A DNA stretch of 64,000 bases from DAOMNN01 sp050486545 (GTDB lineage: Bacteria; Pseudomonadota; Gammaproteobacteria; Burkholderiales; Rhodocyclaceae): assembly GCA_050486545.1 (NCBI GenBank), contig JBJHDM010000005.1, forward strand, positions 47,346 to 111,345, given 5' to 3'. The position numbers and the translations under genes were made by a program. The notes beneath the pieces were generated by a model. That model saw only the letters and a program-made list of their open reading frames with translations. It searched no databases and was not told where the DNA came from. Positions 25,812-34,602 of this stretch are shown here, piece after piece. The first letter of the stretch is position 1, and each line of letters opens with the position of its first letter.

Positions 25812-26158
25812 AGGGCTGGACAAGGACTCTTCAGCGGGCCGAAAAACTCCGGCACACCTTCGGTGTCACTCCGGTAAGATTCATGTGTTCGACCCCGTCA
25901 TGCCGAGCATTCCGTTTGCTTGAATCCGCGCGCGGCGAAACGGCGCCTCCATCGGTTTCAACGCACGTCTCGCCAAGATTCGAATCGCGGGACGCGAAGC
26001 GAGCGGTGCGGAAGACGCGGGTTTCGATGATACACAGGTATGCCGCACCTGACTGCAGGATGTTCGGATGCGGCCCAGGACGCATCGGCCCGGAAGGCGC
26101 AAGCGCGCCGATCCGCTCTCGCGCCCGGGCACGGGCGGCGGAACAGGAGGCCCTGACC
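25812..26158. other. Divergent intergenic region, 347 bases
   Basis: It separates the second flippase (minus) and the TPR protein (plus). A short imperfect hairpin (ACACC-TTC-GGTGT within CCGG borders) lies near 25845-25875. The frame of the TPR gene is open back to 25883, but a signal peptide and a strong ribosome site place its start at 26159. No gene, RNA or convincing promoter pair is visible. Confidence 0.4.
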
Positions 26159-26887
26159 ATGAAGACGATCGGCAAGCGACTTCCCCCACTGTTCGCCGTA
26201 CTGGCCCTGGCGTTCGGGACGCACGCCAGCGCTCAATCGCCCGGCCGGGACCTGACGGAACTGGAATGGGCCTCCTGGCCGGATTTCTGCAAGTCGGCGT
26301 TCATCGCCTCCGGCTGGGCCGGGCAGACACCCTTTGCCGGACGCCTGACCCGTCAGCAGGTCGAACTGATGCGCTTCGATCACGGGATTCCGGGGACGCA
26401 TCACTTCTGCATCGGCATGGTTTTCGTCGAACGGGCGAAGCGGCAGGGGAATACGCCGAATGCGCAGGGTCTGCTCTCGCGGGCGATCAATGAGATCGAG
26501 TACTCACACCGGCAGATGACCCCGAAGGCACCGCTGTACTCCATGGTCGCGGCCTACCTCGGAACGGCACACTACCGACTGGGCAAGCGGCGTGAAGCAC
26601 TCGACATCTGGCAGCGTGGAATCGACAACCAGCCTGCCAGCCGAGAATCCTACCTGGCGATGGCCGAAGCCCTGCTGGCCGAGAAGAAGCACCAGCAGGC
26701 GCTGGACCTCCTGTTGCGCTACGACGCGGCGAAGGATCATCCGTCCCCCGACGCCGAGTACTTCATCGCCCACACCTATTTCCTGATGGGGCGCTACGAC
26801 GACGCGAGGCGGCATGCGGACCAGGCCTACGCGCTCGGTTATCCGTTCCCCGGCCTGCGGAACCGCCTCGATGCGATCGGCCGATGA
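26159..26887 (+). CDS. Secreted tetratricopeptide repeat protein
   Basis: A 242-residue protein. It has a signal peptide, MKTIGKRLPPLFAVLALAFG, with likely cleavage after THASA near residue 25. Residues 110-235 form about three TPR-type helix pairs, visible as AAYLGTAHYRLGKRREALDIW, AMAEALLAEKKHQQALDLLL and FIAHTYFLMGRYDDARRHAD (each cited by its core). The segment before contains a His-rich stretch, GIPGTHHFCIGM. The start is fixed by AGGAGG at 26145-26150, eight bases upstream. TPR proteins are common scaffolds of periplasmic EPS assembly complexes; this role is inference. It precedes two glycosyltransferase genes on the same strand. Confidence 0.72.
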   Translation: MKTIGKRLPPLFAVLALAFGTHASAQSPGRDLTELEWASWPDFCKSAFIASGWAGQTPFAGRLTRQQVELMRFDHGIPGTHHFCIGMVFVERAKRQGNTPNAQGLLSRAINEIEYSHRQMTPKAPLYSMVAAYLGTAHYRLGKRREALDIWQRGIDNQPASRESYLAMAEALLAEKKHQQALDLLLRYDAAKDHPSPDAEYFIAHTYFLMGRYDDARRHADQAYALGYPFPGLRNRLDAIGR

Positions 26888-26980
26888 GCCCCATGGCGGA
26901 AGAGGCCGGCCCGTCGTTTGCATGATGGTTTCATGATCTGATACTTTTCCCCCGTTCATGGCTCACAACTGCCCCCGCCC

Positions 26981-28198
26981 ATGCGTTGCCTGCTGATCGC
27001 AAGCATCTTCTCGCCCATCAACGGAGGGTCTGCCGTCGTCTACGAAACCCTTTGCCGATTTGCCCCGTCGGGTTCCATGGTCGTCCTGGCGCCCTGGCGC
27101 CACTACGTCGACGGAAGGGAAATCGAAGGCTGGCGCGAACATGACGCGCGCACCCCGTACCCGGTCTATCGCACCGAACTGCTGCGGCCGTTGATCCAGC
27201 CTCCGCCGCGCAGCCAGCTCCATTCACTGTGGCGACTGCTCTCGATCGACATCCCGCTGAAGCTTCGAATCTTTCGTGAAGTTCGCGCGATCGTCCGCAG
27301 GCACGGCATCGACGTCGTCTGTATCGGCGAACTGAACTCCGGGAGCTGGATCGGGCTCGCCTGCCAGCGCTTTCTGGGCTGCAGGATGGTGAGCTACATC
27401 CACGGCGAGGAGATCACCACGGAGACCGAGTTCCGCTTCTTCGGGCGCCAGCGCCGACGCTACCTGCAACGCGCCGACGCAATCGTCGCCGTCAGCCGGT
27501 TTACCAAGGACGCACTGATCCGCATGATGGGCGTCCCGGCCGACAAGATCACGCTGATCCACAACGGGGTGAATGTCGAGCGATTCGTCCCGGGGGCGAA
27601 GCCCCCGTCCCTGCTGGACCGGCACGCCCTCCGGGACAAGCAGATCCTCCTGACGGTCGGCCGCATCGTCCCGCGCAAGGGCCTCGACGTCCTGATCCGG
27701 GCGCTGCCCGGGATCCTGCAGGATGCGCCGCGCGCGCACTACCTGATCGTTGGCGAGGGCCACTATCGGCCGACACTGGAGCGCCTCGTCGATTCGCTCG
27801 GCGTGCGCGATCACGTCACCTTCGCCGGCAAGGTCGCCGAAGACGAACTGCCCGGCTATTACCAGTTGTGCGATGTGTTCGCGATGCCGAACCGGGAGAT
27901 GCCCGACGGGGACACCGAGGGTTTTGGGCTCGTGTTCCTCGAAGCGAACGCATGCGGCAAGCCGGTCATCGGAGGACGCGCGGGGGGCGCCGTCGAGGCG
28001 GTTCGGGACGGGGAGAACGGACTGCTCGTCGACGGATGGAGTGTCGAGGAGGTTTCCACCGCGGTGCTCCGCCTGCTCACCGACCCGGAACTGAACGAGC
28101 GCCTCTCCCGACAGGGGCTCGCGATCGCACGAGCGGCGAGTTCGCGAGCCAAGGCCGAACAGTTCCACACCCTTTGCATGGAGCTTTCCGGACGATGA
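26981..28198 (+). CDS. Glycosyltransferase (GT4)
   Basis: A 405-residue retaining GT4 glycosyltransferase. The acceptor domain starts MRCLLIASIFSPINGGSAVVYE; the hinge has IVAVSRFTKDALIRM and LIHNGVNVERF. The donor domain has LTVGRIVPRKGLDVLI and the E-x7-E element GFGLVFLEANACGKPVI with the catalytic-type Glu residues. All elements of the family are present at normal length. The ATG at 26981 directly opens the first strand. Its stop overlaps the next start by four bases (ATGA), so the two transferases are coupled and probably act in sequence on the same glycan. Confidence 0.9.
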   Translation: MRCLLIASIFSPINGGSAVVYETLCRFAPSGSMVVLAPWRHYVDGREIEGWREHDARTPYPVYRTELLRPLIQPPPRSQLHSLWRLLSIDIPLKLRIFREVRAIVRRHGIDVVCIGELNSGSWIGLACQRFLGCRMVSYIHGEEITTETEFRFFGRQRRRYLQRADAIVAVSRFTKDALIRMMGVPADKITLIHNGVNVERFVPGAKPPSLLDRHALRDKQILLTVGRIVPRKGLDVLIRALPGILQDAPRAHYLIVGEGHYRPTLERLVDSLGVRDHVTFAGKVAEDELPGYYQLCDVFAMPNREMPDGDTEGFGLVFLEANACGKPVIGGRAGGAVEAVRDGENGLLVDGWSVEEVSTAVLRLLTDPELNERLSRQGLAIARAASSRAKAEQFHTLCMELSGR

Positions 28199-29652
28199 CC
28201 GCGCCTCCAGCCAAGCGGCGGGGAACCGTCCTCATCGTCGCCGGGGAGTTTCCCCCGTTGAAGACGATCGGGCGGATCCGTGCCGTGAAGTTCGTCGAAC
28301 ACCTTCGCGATATGGGTTGGGATTCGATCGTTCTCACGCTCGAGCCGGGCGGTCACGAACCCAATTTCGACCCGTCGCTGCAATCCGAGGTCCCCGAGAG
28401 GGTCGAGGTGGTTCGCGTTCCGCTGGTGACCTTCGACGAACGGATCACCGGTTTCGCCAAGCGGCTGCTCCGGCGTGATCGGCCGTCGCCGAGCGTTCCC
28501 GGCCAGCCGACCCGTCGCACCGCATCCAGCGCGGTGCACGAGGATCGTCAGGCGCATAGCCCCTTCGTGCGTCTGCAGCATCTTGCCAAGCGCTGGATCC
28601 AGTTGGGGCTGGACATTCCCGACAGCTATCTGCCGTGGGCCCTCAAGGCGGTGCCCGCCGCACGGCAGATCTGCCTCCGCAGAAAGGTGGATGTCGTCTT
28701 CACGACCTTGCCGCCCTTCAGCGCGGCCTGGATCGGCTTCAAGCTTGCGGGCAAGACCCGGATCCCATGGATCGCCGACTATCGCGACCTGTGGTACGGG
28801 GACGTGTTGCGGGAGTGGCTGCCCGGCTGGCGGCGGCGACTCGAGCTGGCGATCGAAAGGCGGCTGCTGAGACGCGCGGATGTGATCGTCACCGTGTCGG
28901 AACAGAAGACGGCATACATGCGCCGCATGCACCCCGCGGTGAAGGCACGCTGGGAAACCCTGACCAACGGGTACGACAGCGAGATCTATTCCGCACGGGC
29001 GCGCACCCGCCCATTCCAGGCAGACCGGATCGTCTTCACCTATACCGGCCGGCTGTTCAAGAATCGCCGAGGCTATGCATTCGCCGAAGCGCTCGGACGG
29101 ATCAAGCGGAGCCACCCCGAACTGGTCGAACCGGTCATGGTCCGGATCCTGGGCGGCGTTTCACCGGAGATCGCGGCACGATACGACTGTATCCTGCATG
29201 AATACGATCTCGGGCCGCATTTCGAATTCCCGGGTGACGTCGGCTACGCGGAAGCGATGGATGCCCAGGTCAACTGCGACTACCTGTTGCTGATCGTCGA
29301 CACCGGCGAGACCTCCGACGGCGTGATCCCGGGCAAGCTTTTCGAGTACGTCGCGGCAAGACGCCCGATCTTCGCGCTGTGCGATCCGGGGGCCACCGAA
29401 CAGATCATCCGACGGGCAAACCTCGGCGTGGTCGTCGATGCGGAAGACGTCGATGCATGCGAACGCAGCCTGCGCGCAGTGCTAACGGCGCCCGTGCCGG
29501 AGGTCCTGGAGCGCGACGAGGCCTATCTGGCGCGATTCGACCGCCGCAACATCGCGGCCGAACTCGCCCGTCTGCTGGACGAAACGGCCGAACTCCGCCG
29601 CTCAGGCAGCCAGGCGATAAGAGGTCTGCCGCCGGCTCAGGATGAAGCGTAG
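28195..29652 (+). CDS. Glycosyltransferase (GT4-like)
   Basis: A 485-residue GT-B glycosyltransferase. It starts with VLIVAGEFPPLKTIGRIR, the same kind of opening as the enzyme at 3632, then IADYRDLWYGD, VTVSEQKTAYMRRM and LTNGYDSE. The C-terminal domain has the donor-binding region VIPGKLFEYVAARRPIFAL. The start at 28195 overlaps the previous stop (ATGA). The last 51 bases overlap the end of the convergent deacetylase gene, which is unusual but both frames show normal family C-termini or tails. Residues 95-125 are a Pro/Arg/Ser-rich insert without clear structure. Confidence 0.85.
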   Translation: MTAPPAKRRGTVLIVAGEFPPLKTIGRIRAVKFVEHLRDMGWDSIVLTLEPGGHEPNFDPSLQSEVPERVEVVRVPLVTFDERITGFAKRLLRRDRPSPSVPGQPTRRTASSAVHEDRQAHSPFVRLQHLAKRWIQLGLDIPDSYLPWALKAVPAARQICLRRKVDVVFTTLPPFSAAWIGFKLAGKTRIPWIADYRDLWYGDVLREWLPGWRRRLELAIERRLLRRADVIVTVSEQKTAYMRRMHPAVKARWETLTNGYDSEIYSARARTRPFQADRIVFTYTGRLFKNRRGYAFAEALGRIKRSHPELVEPVMVRILGGVSPEIAARYDCILHEYDLGPHFEFPGDVGYAEAMDAQVNCDYLLLIVDTGETSDGVIPGKLFEYVAARRPIFALCDPGATEQIIRRANLGVVVDAEDVDACERSLRAVLTAPVPEVLERDEAYLARFDRRNIAAELARLLDETAELRRSGSQAIRGLPPAQDEA

Positions 29653-30639
29653 CGCAAAGCGGGCCGAGGTCTTGTCCCACGGGGTAAAGCGCGGCAACTG
29701 AAACCGGTCGCTGTCCGGCGAGGCAACCCCCCAGGCCGTGCTGAACGCGGCTTCGAATCCGCAGCGCTCGACGATCCTGGCATGCCGGATCTCGTAGTCG
29801 TCCCCCGGGACGCCGTTGGGATAGGCGAAGTAGCGTACCGGTGCCTGAATCAGGGTTTCGAGCGCGGTACGCGAACGCACGATCTCGTCTTCGGCACACC
29901 GGTCGTCGATCCGTTTCAGGATCGGATGGGAATCGGTATGGCAGCCGATCTCCATCCCCGCACGATGCAGTTCGCGCACATGCTCGGATTCGAGCATCAG
30001 ATCGTCGGGCAAGGGACGATTCAGTTGCGCGGCCAGGTGCCCGATCAGTTCGCCCCGACCGGCCATGCCGATCCGGCGCATCCAGCGAAAGAGCATCTTC
30101 CAGTGCTTGCGCCGGTCCTCGAGCGTGTGCATCCCCAGGACCGGAATCCCCCAGTCGGACAGATCGATGACGTCCTCCGGCCAGGAACGCAGGATCTCCC
30201 GGAGCGAATCGTTCCACATCCGCCCGCCGTCCAGATAGCCGGTGGCGACGAAGAACGTCGCAGGCAGCCCCAGCCGTTTCAGGATCGGAAAGGCCACCGT
30301 GTAGTTGTCGCGGTACCCGTCGTCGAACGTGAGGCACAGCGAGTAGGGCGGCAGGCTGTCTTCCTTGAGCCGTCGCAGCCCTTCGGACAGCGGCAGCACG
30401 TTGAAGTGCTTGCCAAGCATCTGCATGTCCTGCCAGAACTCCCTGGCGGTGATCTCCTCGGGCAGGAGCGGGTCGGGTTCGGTCAGGATGCGGTGGAAGA
30501 TCAGGATCGACAAACGTCCCGCGACGGTCTCCGGAAAAACCGTCCGCCCTGCCAGCGAGACCAGTCGAACCCCGAGGACGTCGGCGAGGACCGAGCGGAC
30601 GCCAAGACCGTCTGGGCTGGTCAGTACGGGTTCCGTCAC
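29602..30639 (-). CDS. Polysaccharide deacetylase family protein (CE4)
   Basis: A 345-residue NodB/CE4-type deacetylase. The metal and catalytic motifs are LCLTFDDGYRDNY (motif 1, TFDD) and CHTDSHPIL (motif 2, H-x3-H). The later segment RYFAYPNGVPGDDYEIR corresponds to motif 3, and FSTAWGVASPDSDRFQLPR follows. It probably removes acetyl groups from N-acetylated sugars of the EPS. No signal peptide is evident, in line with other XrtA-locus deacetylases. It is the last gene of the minus-strand run and overlaps the convergent glycosyltransferase by 51 bases. A second deacetylase of a different subgroup is at 45394. Confidence 0.87.
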   Translation of the reverse strand: MTEPVLTSPDGLGVRSVLADVLGVRLVSLAGRTVFPETVAGRLSILIFHRILTEPDPLLPEEITAREFWQDMQMLGKHFNVLPLSEGLRRLKEDSLPPYSLCLTFDDGYRDNYTVAFPILKRLGLPATFFVATGYLDGGRMWNDSLREILRSWPEDVIDLSDWGIPVLGMHTLEDRRKHWKMLFRWMRRIGMAGRGELIGHLAAQLNRPLPDDLMLESEHVRELHRAGMEIGCHTDSHPILKRIDDRCAEDEIVRSRTALETLIQAPVRYFAYPNGVPGDDYEIRHARIVERCGFEAAFSTAWGVASPDSDRFQLPRFTPWDKTSARFALRFILSRRQTSYRLAA

Positions 30640-30701
30640 GCGACTACCTCCGATTCGACTTCAGGGCCGTCCTCATCCGCGGCAATACCGGCCGGCTCGC
30701 A

Positions 30702-32042
30702 CTAGGCTTTCAGCGCCGGGGCTGGCGGCGGACCCGCAAGGGCAGCGCTTCCGGCTTCCGCCAATGCCCTGAGCCTTTCATTCACGAGCATGTTGGCGCA
30801 GACGAGCGCCATCATCAAGTAGTACGGCATATCCCAGTACGCGATGCTCAGGAAGGCTCCACCGACGGCGAAGCCGACGATGCTGACCTTCGCCATGTTG
30901 CCGAGCGTCTCGGCCCACGACAGCTCGGCGACGCCACGGCTCGAACGGACCAGCCTGCCGGCCGTTCGGTAGGTCAGGTACCAGAACAGCAGATAGAGCG
31001 CGAGCCCGATGTAGCCGTGCTCGCCCAGCACCTGGAAGTAGATGCTGTGGGCGACGAGGGTCTTGCCCGGGTCCGGGGCGTAGAGTTCATAGACGAAACG
31101 CGTCGCGGTCGTGAAGCCGGCCCCCATCGTACGGTCGTTGGCGATATTGATCGCCATCGTCCACGCGTTGATCCGCCCCATCGCCGAGGCATCTTCCTCG
31201 TACGTCTGGATCGTCTGCATGCGGTCGAACCAGTGGTCCGGCATGCTGAGCAGCCCCACTGGCGCCAGTACGATCAGGATCACCCCGATGGTGACCTTCG
31301 ACTTGCTGCGCCACCACAGCATCGCACTCATTGCGATGATCGCGAGAAAGGCGCCTCGCGACTGGCTTCCGATCGCCGCCGCCGCACACAGCGCCATCGC
31401 GACATACAGCCCGCGACGAAGCCATTTCTCGCCGATCCGGTGCAGGACTGGAAAACGCGCCGCGACGGCGATCTCCTGGGCAAGGAAATACATCAGCGGC
31501 AAGGCCATGATCAGGGCCACGGCGAGCTCGTTGTTGCTCTGGATGATGCTCGCGGGCGGACCCCAGACACGATGCGCGCCGCCGGTCATGATCGTGAAGA
31601 TGCCCCCTTTGACCCCGTAGTACCCCAGCGACAGGACGATCACCCAGACGAGTCCGACGATCTCGTTACGGGTACGCACGAGCATGCCGACCACGACGGT
31701 CATCACCATGACCTTGAGCACCTCGATATAGCGTTCGATGCTGGGTTCCAGATGGATTGCCGACACGGTCGTCAATCCCATCCAGATCGTGAAGAGAATC
31801 AGCACGACGACCGGTGCGCCCCGCGGCCAGCGCGCTTCCTTGTAATGCAGCACGAGCCCGAGCATGGTGACTGCCGCGGCCGCCATCGCGAACGGCAGCG
31901 AAAACGCGAAACTCCAGGTGAGCCGATGCGGGTTCATGATGCCGATCCAGACCCACAGCAACGCACCATAGTACGGCCGCTTGAGCGCATAGATGGCGGC
32001 GAAGACGAAAAACCCGGTGACCAGGATGTCGCGTAACGGCAT
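30702..32042 (-). CDS. Putative O-glycosylation ligase, exosortase A-associated
   Basis: A 446-residue polytopic membrane protein of the O-antigen ligase/Wzy-C family, exosortase A-associated type. About 11 hydrophobic segments are visible. The signatures are FAAIYALKRPYYGALLWVWIG near the N-terminus (core YALKRPYYG), SQSRGAFLA around residue 225, and the large periplasmic loop with LVAHSIYFQVLGEHGYIG (His and Gly conserved in the Wzy-C motif). Family knowledge suggests it transfers a lipid-linked glycan onto protein or polymerises it outside the inner membrane. It lies between the PaaK-like ligase and the deacetylase on the same strand. Confidence 0.88.
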   Translation of the reverse strand: MPLRDILVTGFFVFAAIYALKRPYYGALLWVWIGIMNPHRLTWSFAFSLPFAMAAAAVTMLGLVLHYKEARWPRGAPVVVLILFTIWMGLTTVSAIHLEPSIERYIEVLKVMVMTVVVGMLVRTRNEIVGLVWVIVLSLGYYGVKGGIFTIMTGGAHRVWGPPASIIQSNNELAVALIMALPLMYFLAQEIAVAARFPVLHRIGEKWLRRGLYVAMALCAAAAIGSQSRGAFLAIIAMSAMLWWRSKSKVTIGVILIVLAPVGLLSMPDHWFDRMQTIQTYEEDASAMGRINAWTMAINIANDRTMGAGFTTATRFVYELYAPDPGKTLVAHSIYFQVLGEHGYIGLALYLLFWYLTYRTAGRLVRSSRGVAELSWAETLGNMAKVSIVGFAVGGAFLSIAYWDMPYYLMMALVCANMLVNERLRALAEAGSAALAGPPPAPALKA

Positions 32043-32068
32043 GGTTCGTGCGGGCTCCCTCTACCTCG

Positions 32069-33451
32069 TCATGAATGCGTCTCGCCACTCGCGACGCGAC
32101 TCATCACGTACCTGAACTTTCCGGACTGCTCGGCCGGCACTTCATCGACGAGCTCCAGCTCGATCGTCACGCTACGCCCCAGCCGTTGCTTCAGTCCTTC
32201 GCGAATGGTCTCGCAATCGGCCGGCCGAAACGCCTCGCCGGGCTGCAACCACACGCGTGTAAGCGTACGCGACTCCTGCACGATCTTGAACGCACCGACC
32301 CCGACAATGTCGCGGAGAACATAGATCAGCGCCAGGCCATGCATCACGGTTCCGTCTTCGGCGACGACGAAATCGGTACTGCGACCCTGGATCTCCTTGA
32401 GCAGAGGAAGCCCGCGACCGCACGCACAGGGCCGGTCGTCCAGGATGCCGATATCGCCGGTCCGGTACCGAATGAACGGGTAGTCGCGGGTGGCAAGGTG
32501 GGTCACGACGATCTCGCCGGCTTCGCCGGGCGGCAGCACCCGACCCGCCGGATCGACGATCTCGACGACGATGTCCTCGGCCGTGACGTGCATGCCGCCG
32601 TGCGGACACTGATGGGCGATAAAACCGGCATCGCGCCCCCCGTAGCCGTTCGCCACCGGGGCACCGAAGACCCGGGCGACGGTGTCGCGCTGATCGTCGT
32701 AGAGCCGCTCCGAGGTGACGAAGACAACGCGAACGCCGAGATCGTCCAGGCGGATGCCGTGCTTCTCGGCATGGCGTGCGATCAGGCTGATCGCCGAGGG
32801 GTAGCCGAACAGCATGCGTGGACGATACTCGCGGATCCGGGCGACGAACGATGCAAGCTTGTCCTCCGACATCTCGAAGGCCGGAAGCAGCTCGGTGCGC
32901 ATCAGCCGATCGCGCAGCCTCCGGAGGCGATCCTGCGCACCGAGCTCGATCGCCGAGCCCCAGACGACGATCTCCGCATCGCCGATATCGACGTTCCACC
33001 AGCGCGTGGCACGCCATTTCGCCGCAACGTCATGCGTCACCCGCTCGGGACCGATGAAGAATACCAGCGGCTCCCCGCTCGACCCCCCGGTATTGAAACG
33101 GGACAGCCCACGGGCATCGTCCGCGCGCAGCGCATCGCTGTTTGCCCGGATGAGCGGCTTCGTCAGATATGGCAGGGCCTGCAGATCCGCGACGCCTTCG
33201 AGGGCCTCGGGCCGGAACCCGGTCCGGGCGAACACGTCGCGGTAATAGGGGACATGCCGACCGACGTCGACCAGCAAGGACCGCAATCGGTCGAGCCGAT
33301 AGCGCTCGAGCCGCTCACGCGGCCACCACTGGGAGGCCTCCATGTCACGCAACACCCGGACGGTGTCATGCTTCTTCAGGCGTTCCTGGAGCGGAAAGAG
33401 GATGCCCGAAACGAATCGCGTATAGATATCCGACATGAAGGGCCGATTCAT
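32069..33451 (-). CDS. Phenylacetate-CoA ligase (PaaK)-like adenylating enzyme
   Basis: A 460-residue ANL-superfamily protein of the PaaK/F390-synthetase type common in capsule and EPS loci. The P-loop is FNTGGSSGEPLVF near residue 118. Further elements are FGYPSAISLIA, VTSERLY, NGYGGRDAGFIAHQCPHGG, and RYRTGDIG; CACGRGLPLL supplies a Cys pair. The C-terminal subdomain is present. It presumably activates an acid for attachment to the polysaccharide; the substrate is unknown. The start is either 33451 or 33436 in frame; GGAG lies directly against the former. It shares the operon with the upstream glycosyltransferases. Confidence 0.8.
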   Translation of the reverse strand: MNRPFMSDIYTRFVSGILFPLQERLKKHDTVRVLRDMEASQWWPRERLERYRLDRLRSLLVDVGRHVPYYRDVFARTGFRPEALEGVADLQALPYLTKPLIRANSDALRADDARGLSRFNTGGSSGEPLVFFIGPERVTHDVAAKWRATRWWNVDIGDAEIVVWGSAIELGAQDRLRRLRDRLMRTELLPAFEMSEDKLASFVARIREYRPRMLFGYPSAISLIARHAEKHGIRLDDLGVRVVFVTSERLYDDQRDTVARVFGAPVANGYGGRDAGFIAHQCPHGGMHVTAEDIVVEIVDPAGRVLPPGEAGEIVVTHLATRDYPFIRYRTGDIGILDDRPCACGRGLPLLKEIQGRSTDFVVAEDGTVMHGLALIYVLRDIVGVGAFKIVQESRTLTRVWLQPGEAFRPADCETIREGLKQRLGRSVTIELELVDEVPAEQSGKFRYVMSRVASGETHS

Positions 33452-33507
33452 CTCCGAAGTCCATCGAAGGCCGCTCCTGGGCGGCAGCCGATCCCGTTGA
33501 GACCCGA

Positions 33508-34602
33508 TTATTGCATCTTGCCGACAATGGCGTCGTGGTATGCGGCCGCGAGTTCGGCGCGAACGCACTCCCACCGATAGCGGCCGGCCTCCGCCAAACC
33601 GTTTTCGGAAAGCCGTGCGGCCAGTTCCGGCGAACTCATCAGGCGCATGAGTGCGTCCGCCATGCCCGAGGCATCTCCCGACGAAACAAGCAGAGCGGTG
33701 TCGCCATCCCGGACGATCCACGGAACACCGCCCACATCGGTACTGACGACCGGCACGCCGCTCGCCAGCGCCTCGAGCACCGAATTGGGCATGTTGTCCA
33801 CGTGGGTCGGATTCAGCAGGACATCGGCACTGCGGTAAAGCGCCGCCATCGCATCACGGTCGAGCCGTCCCGTAAACCGAACCTGCGCGGCAATGCCGAG
33901 TTGTCCGGCGAGCGCGACCAGCCGGTCGTGCTCGGGACCGCTTCCGGCAATCGACAGGGTCGCCCCCGGAAACTCGCCCAGCACCTTCGCGAACGCTCGC
34001 AGGGCGATGTCGTTCCCGTAGATCGGCTCGAGGTTGCGGGCGACCACGATATGGCAGCGAAAGCCATCGCGTGTGCGCTTCGCACCCGGACTGAAGCGCT
34101 CGACGTCGACGATGTTCGGCACGATCCGACCCTGCATGCCATGGCGGGCGAATTCCTCCAGCAAGTAGCCGGACGGGACGATCAGTGCCGCGGCGCGGCG
34201 CATGGTCGGGCGAACGAGGGCCGCACTTCGCGCCAGGAAGCTGCCGGCCTCGCCGCCGCGATAATTGACGACCACCGGCACCTGGCGCATCGATGCAAGC
34301 CAGATCGCCGGCGCGGCAAACAGGTGCCACGACCAGCCGGAATTGGCCATTACGTGGACCAGGTCGGCCCGGGCGAAGGTCCGCCACAGGCGGAACAGGT
34401 AGGGTACGAGCCGAAACACCGAACGCACGCCGCGCACCCGTTCGACCCATTGCGGCCGGTATGGCGCGTTGACCTGGACCAGTTCGACCACCGCGCCCTC
34501 CTGCTCCAGCAGCCCGGCCAACTGCCACGTCTGGTTCGCCATCCCGCCGGCAGGCGGCGGCAACGGACCGACGAGGACGACACGCAGGTCGTTCCAGTCC
34601 AT
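33508..34602 (-). CDS. Glycosyltransferase (GT4)
   Basis: A 364-residue GT4 glycosyltransferase. The N-terminal strand-loop is VVLVGPLPPPAGGMANQ. The middle has LIVPSGYLLEEFARHGM and PNIVDVERFSPG, and the donor domain has IVVARNLEPIYGND. The acidic element reads NPTHVDNMPNSVLEALASGVPVVSTDVGG (cited by its core NMPNSVLEALASG). The start shares one base with the stop of the upstream glycosyltransferase (TGATG), so translation is coupled. The enzyme type is secure; donor and acceptor are not predictable. Confidence 0.9.
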   Translation of the reverse strand: MDWNDLRVVLVGPLPPPAGGMANQTWQLAGLLEQEGAVVELVQVNAPYRPQWVERVRGVRSVFRLVPYLFRLWRTFARADLVHVMANSGWSWHLFAAPAIWLASMRQVPVVVNYRGGEAGSFLARSAALVRPTMRRAAALIVPSGYLLEEFARHGMQGRIVPNIVDVERFSPGAKRTRDGFRCHIVVARNLEPIYGNDIALRAFAKVLGEFPGATLSIAGSGPEHDRLVALAGQLGIAAQVRFTGRLDRDAMAALYRSADVLLNPTHVDNMPNSVLEALASGVPVVSTDVGGVPWIVRDGDTALLVSSGDASGMADALMRLMSSPELAARLSENGLAEAGRYRWECVRAELAAAYHDAIVGKMQ

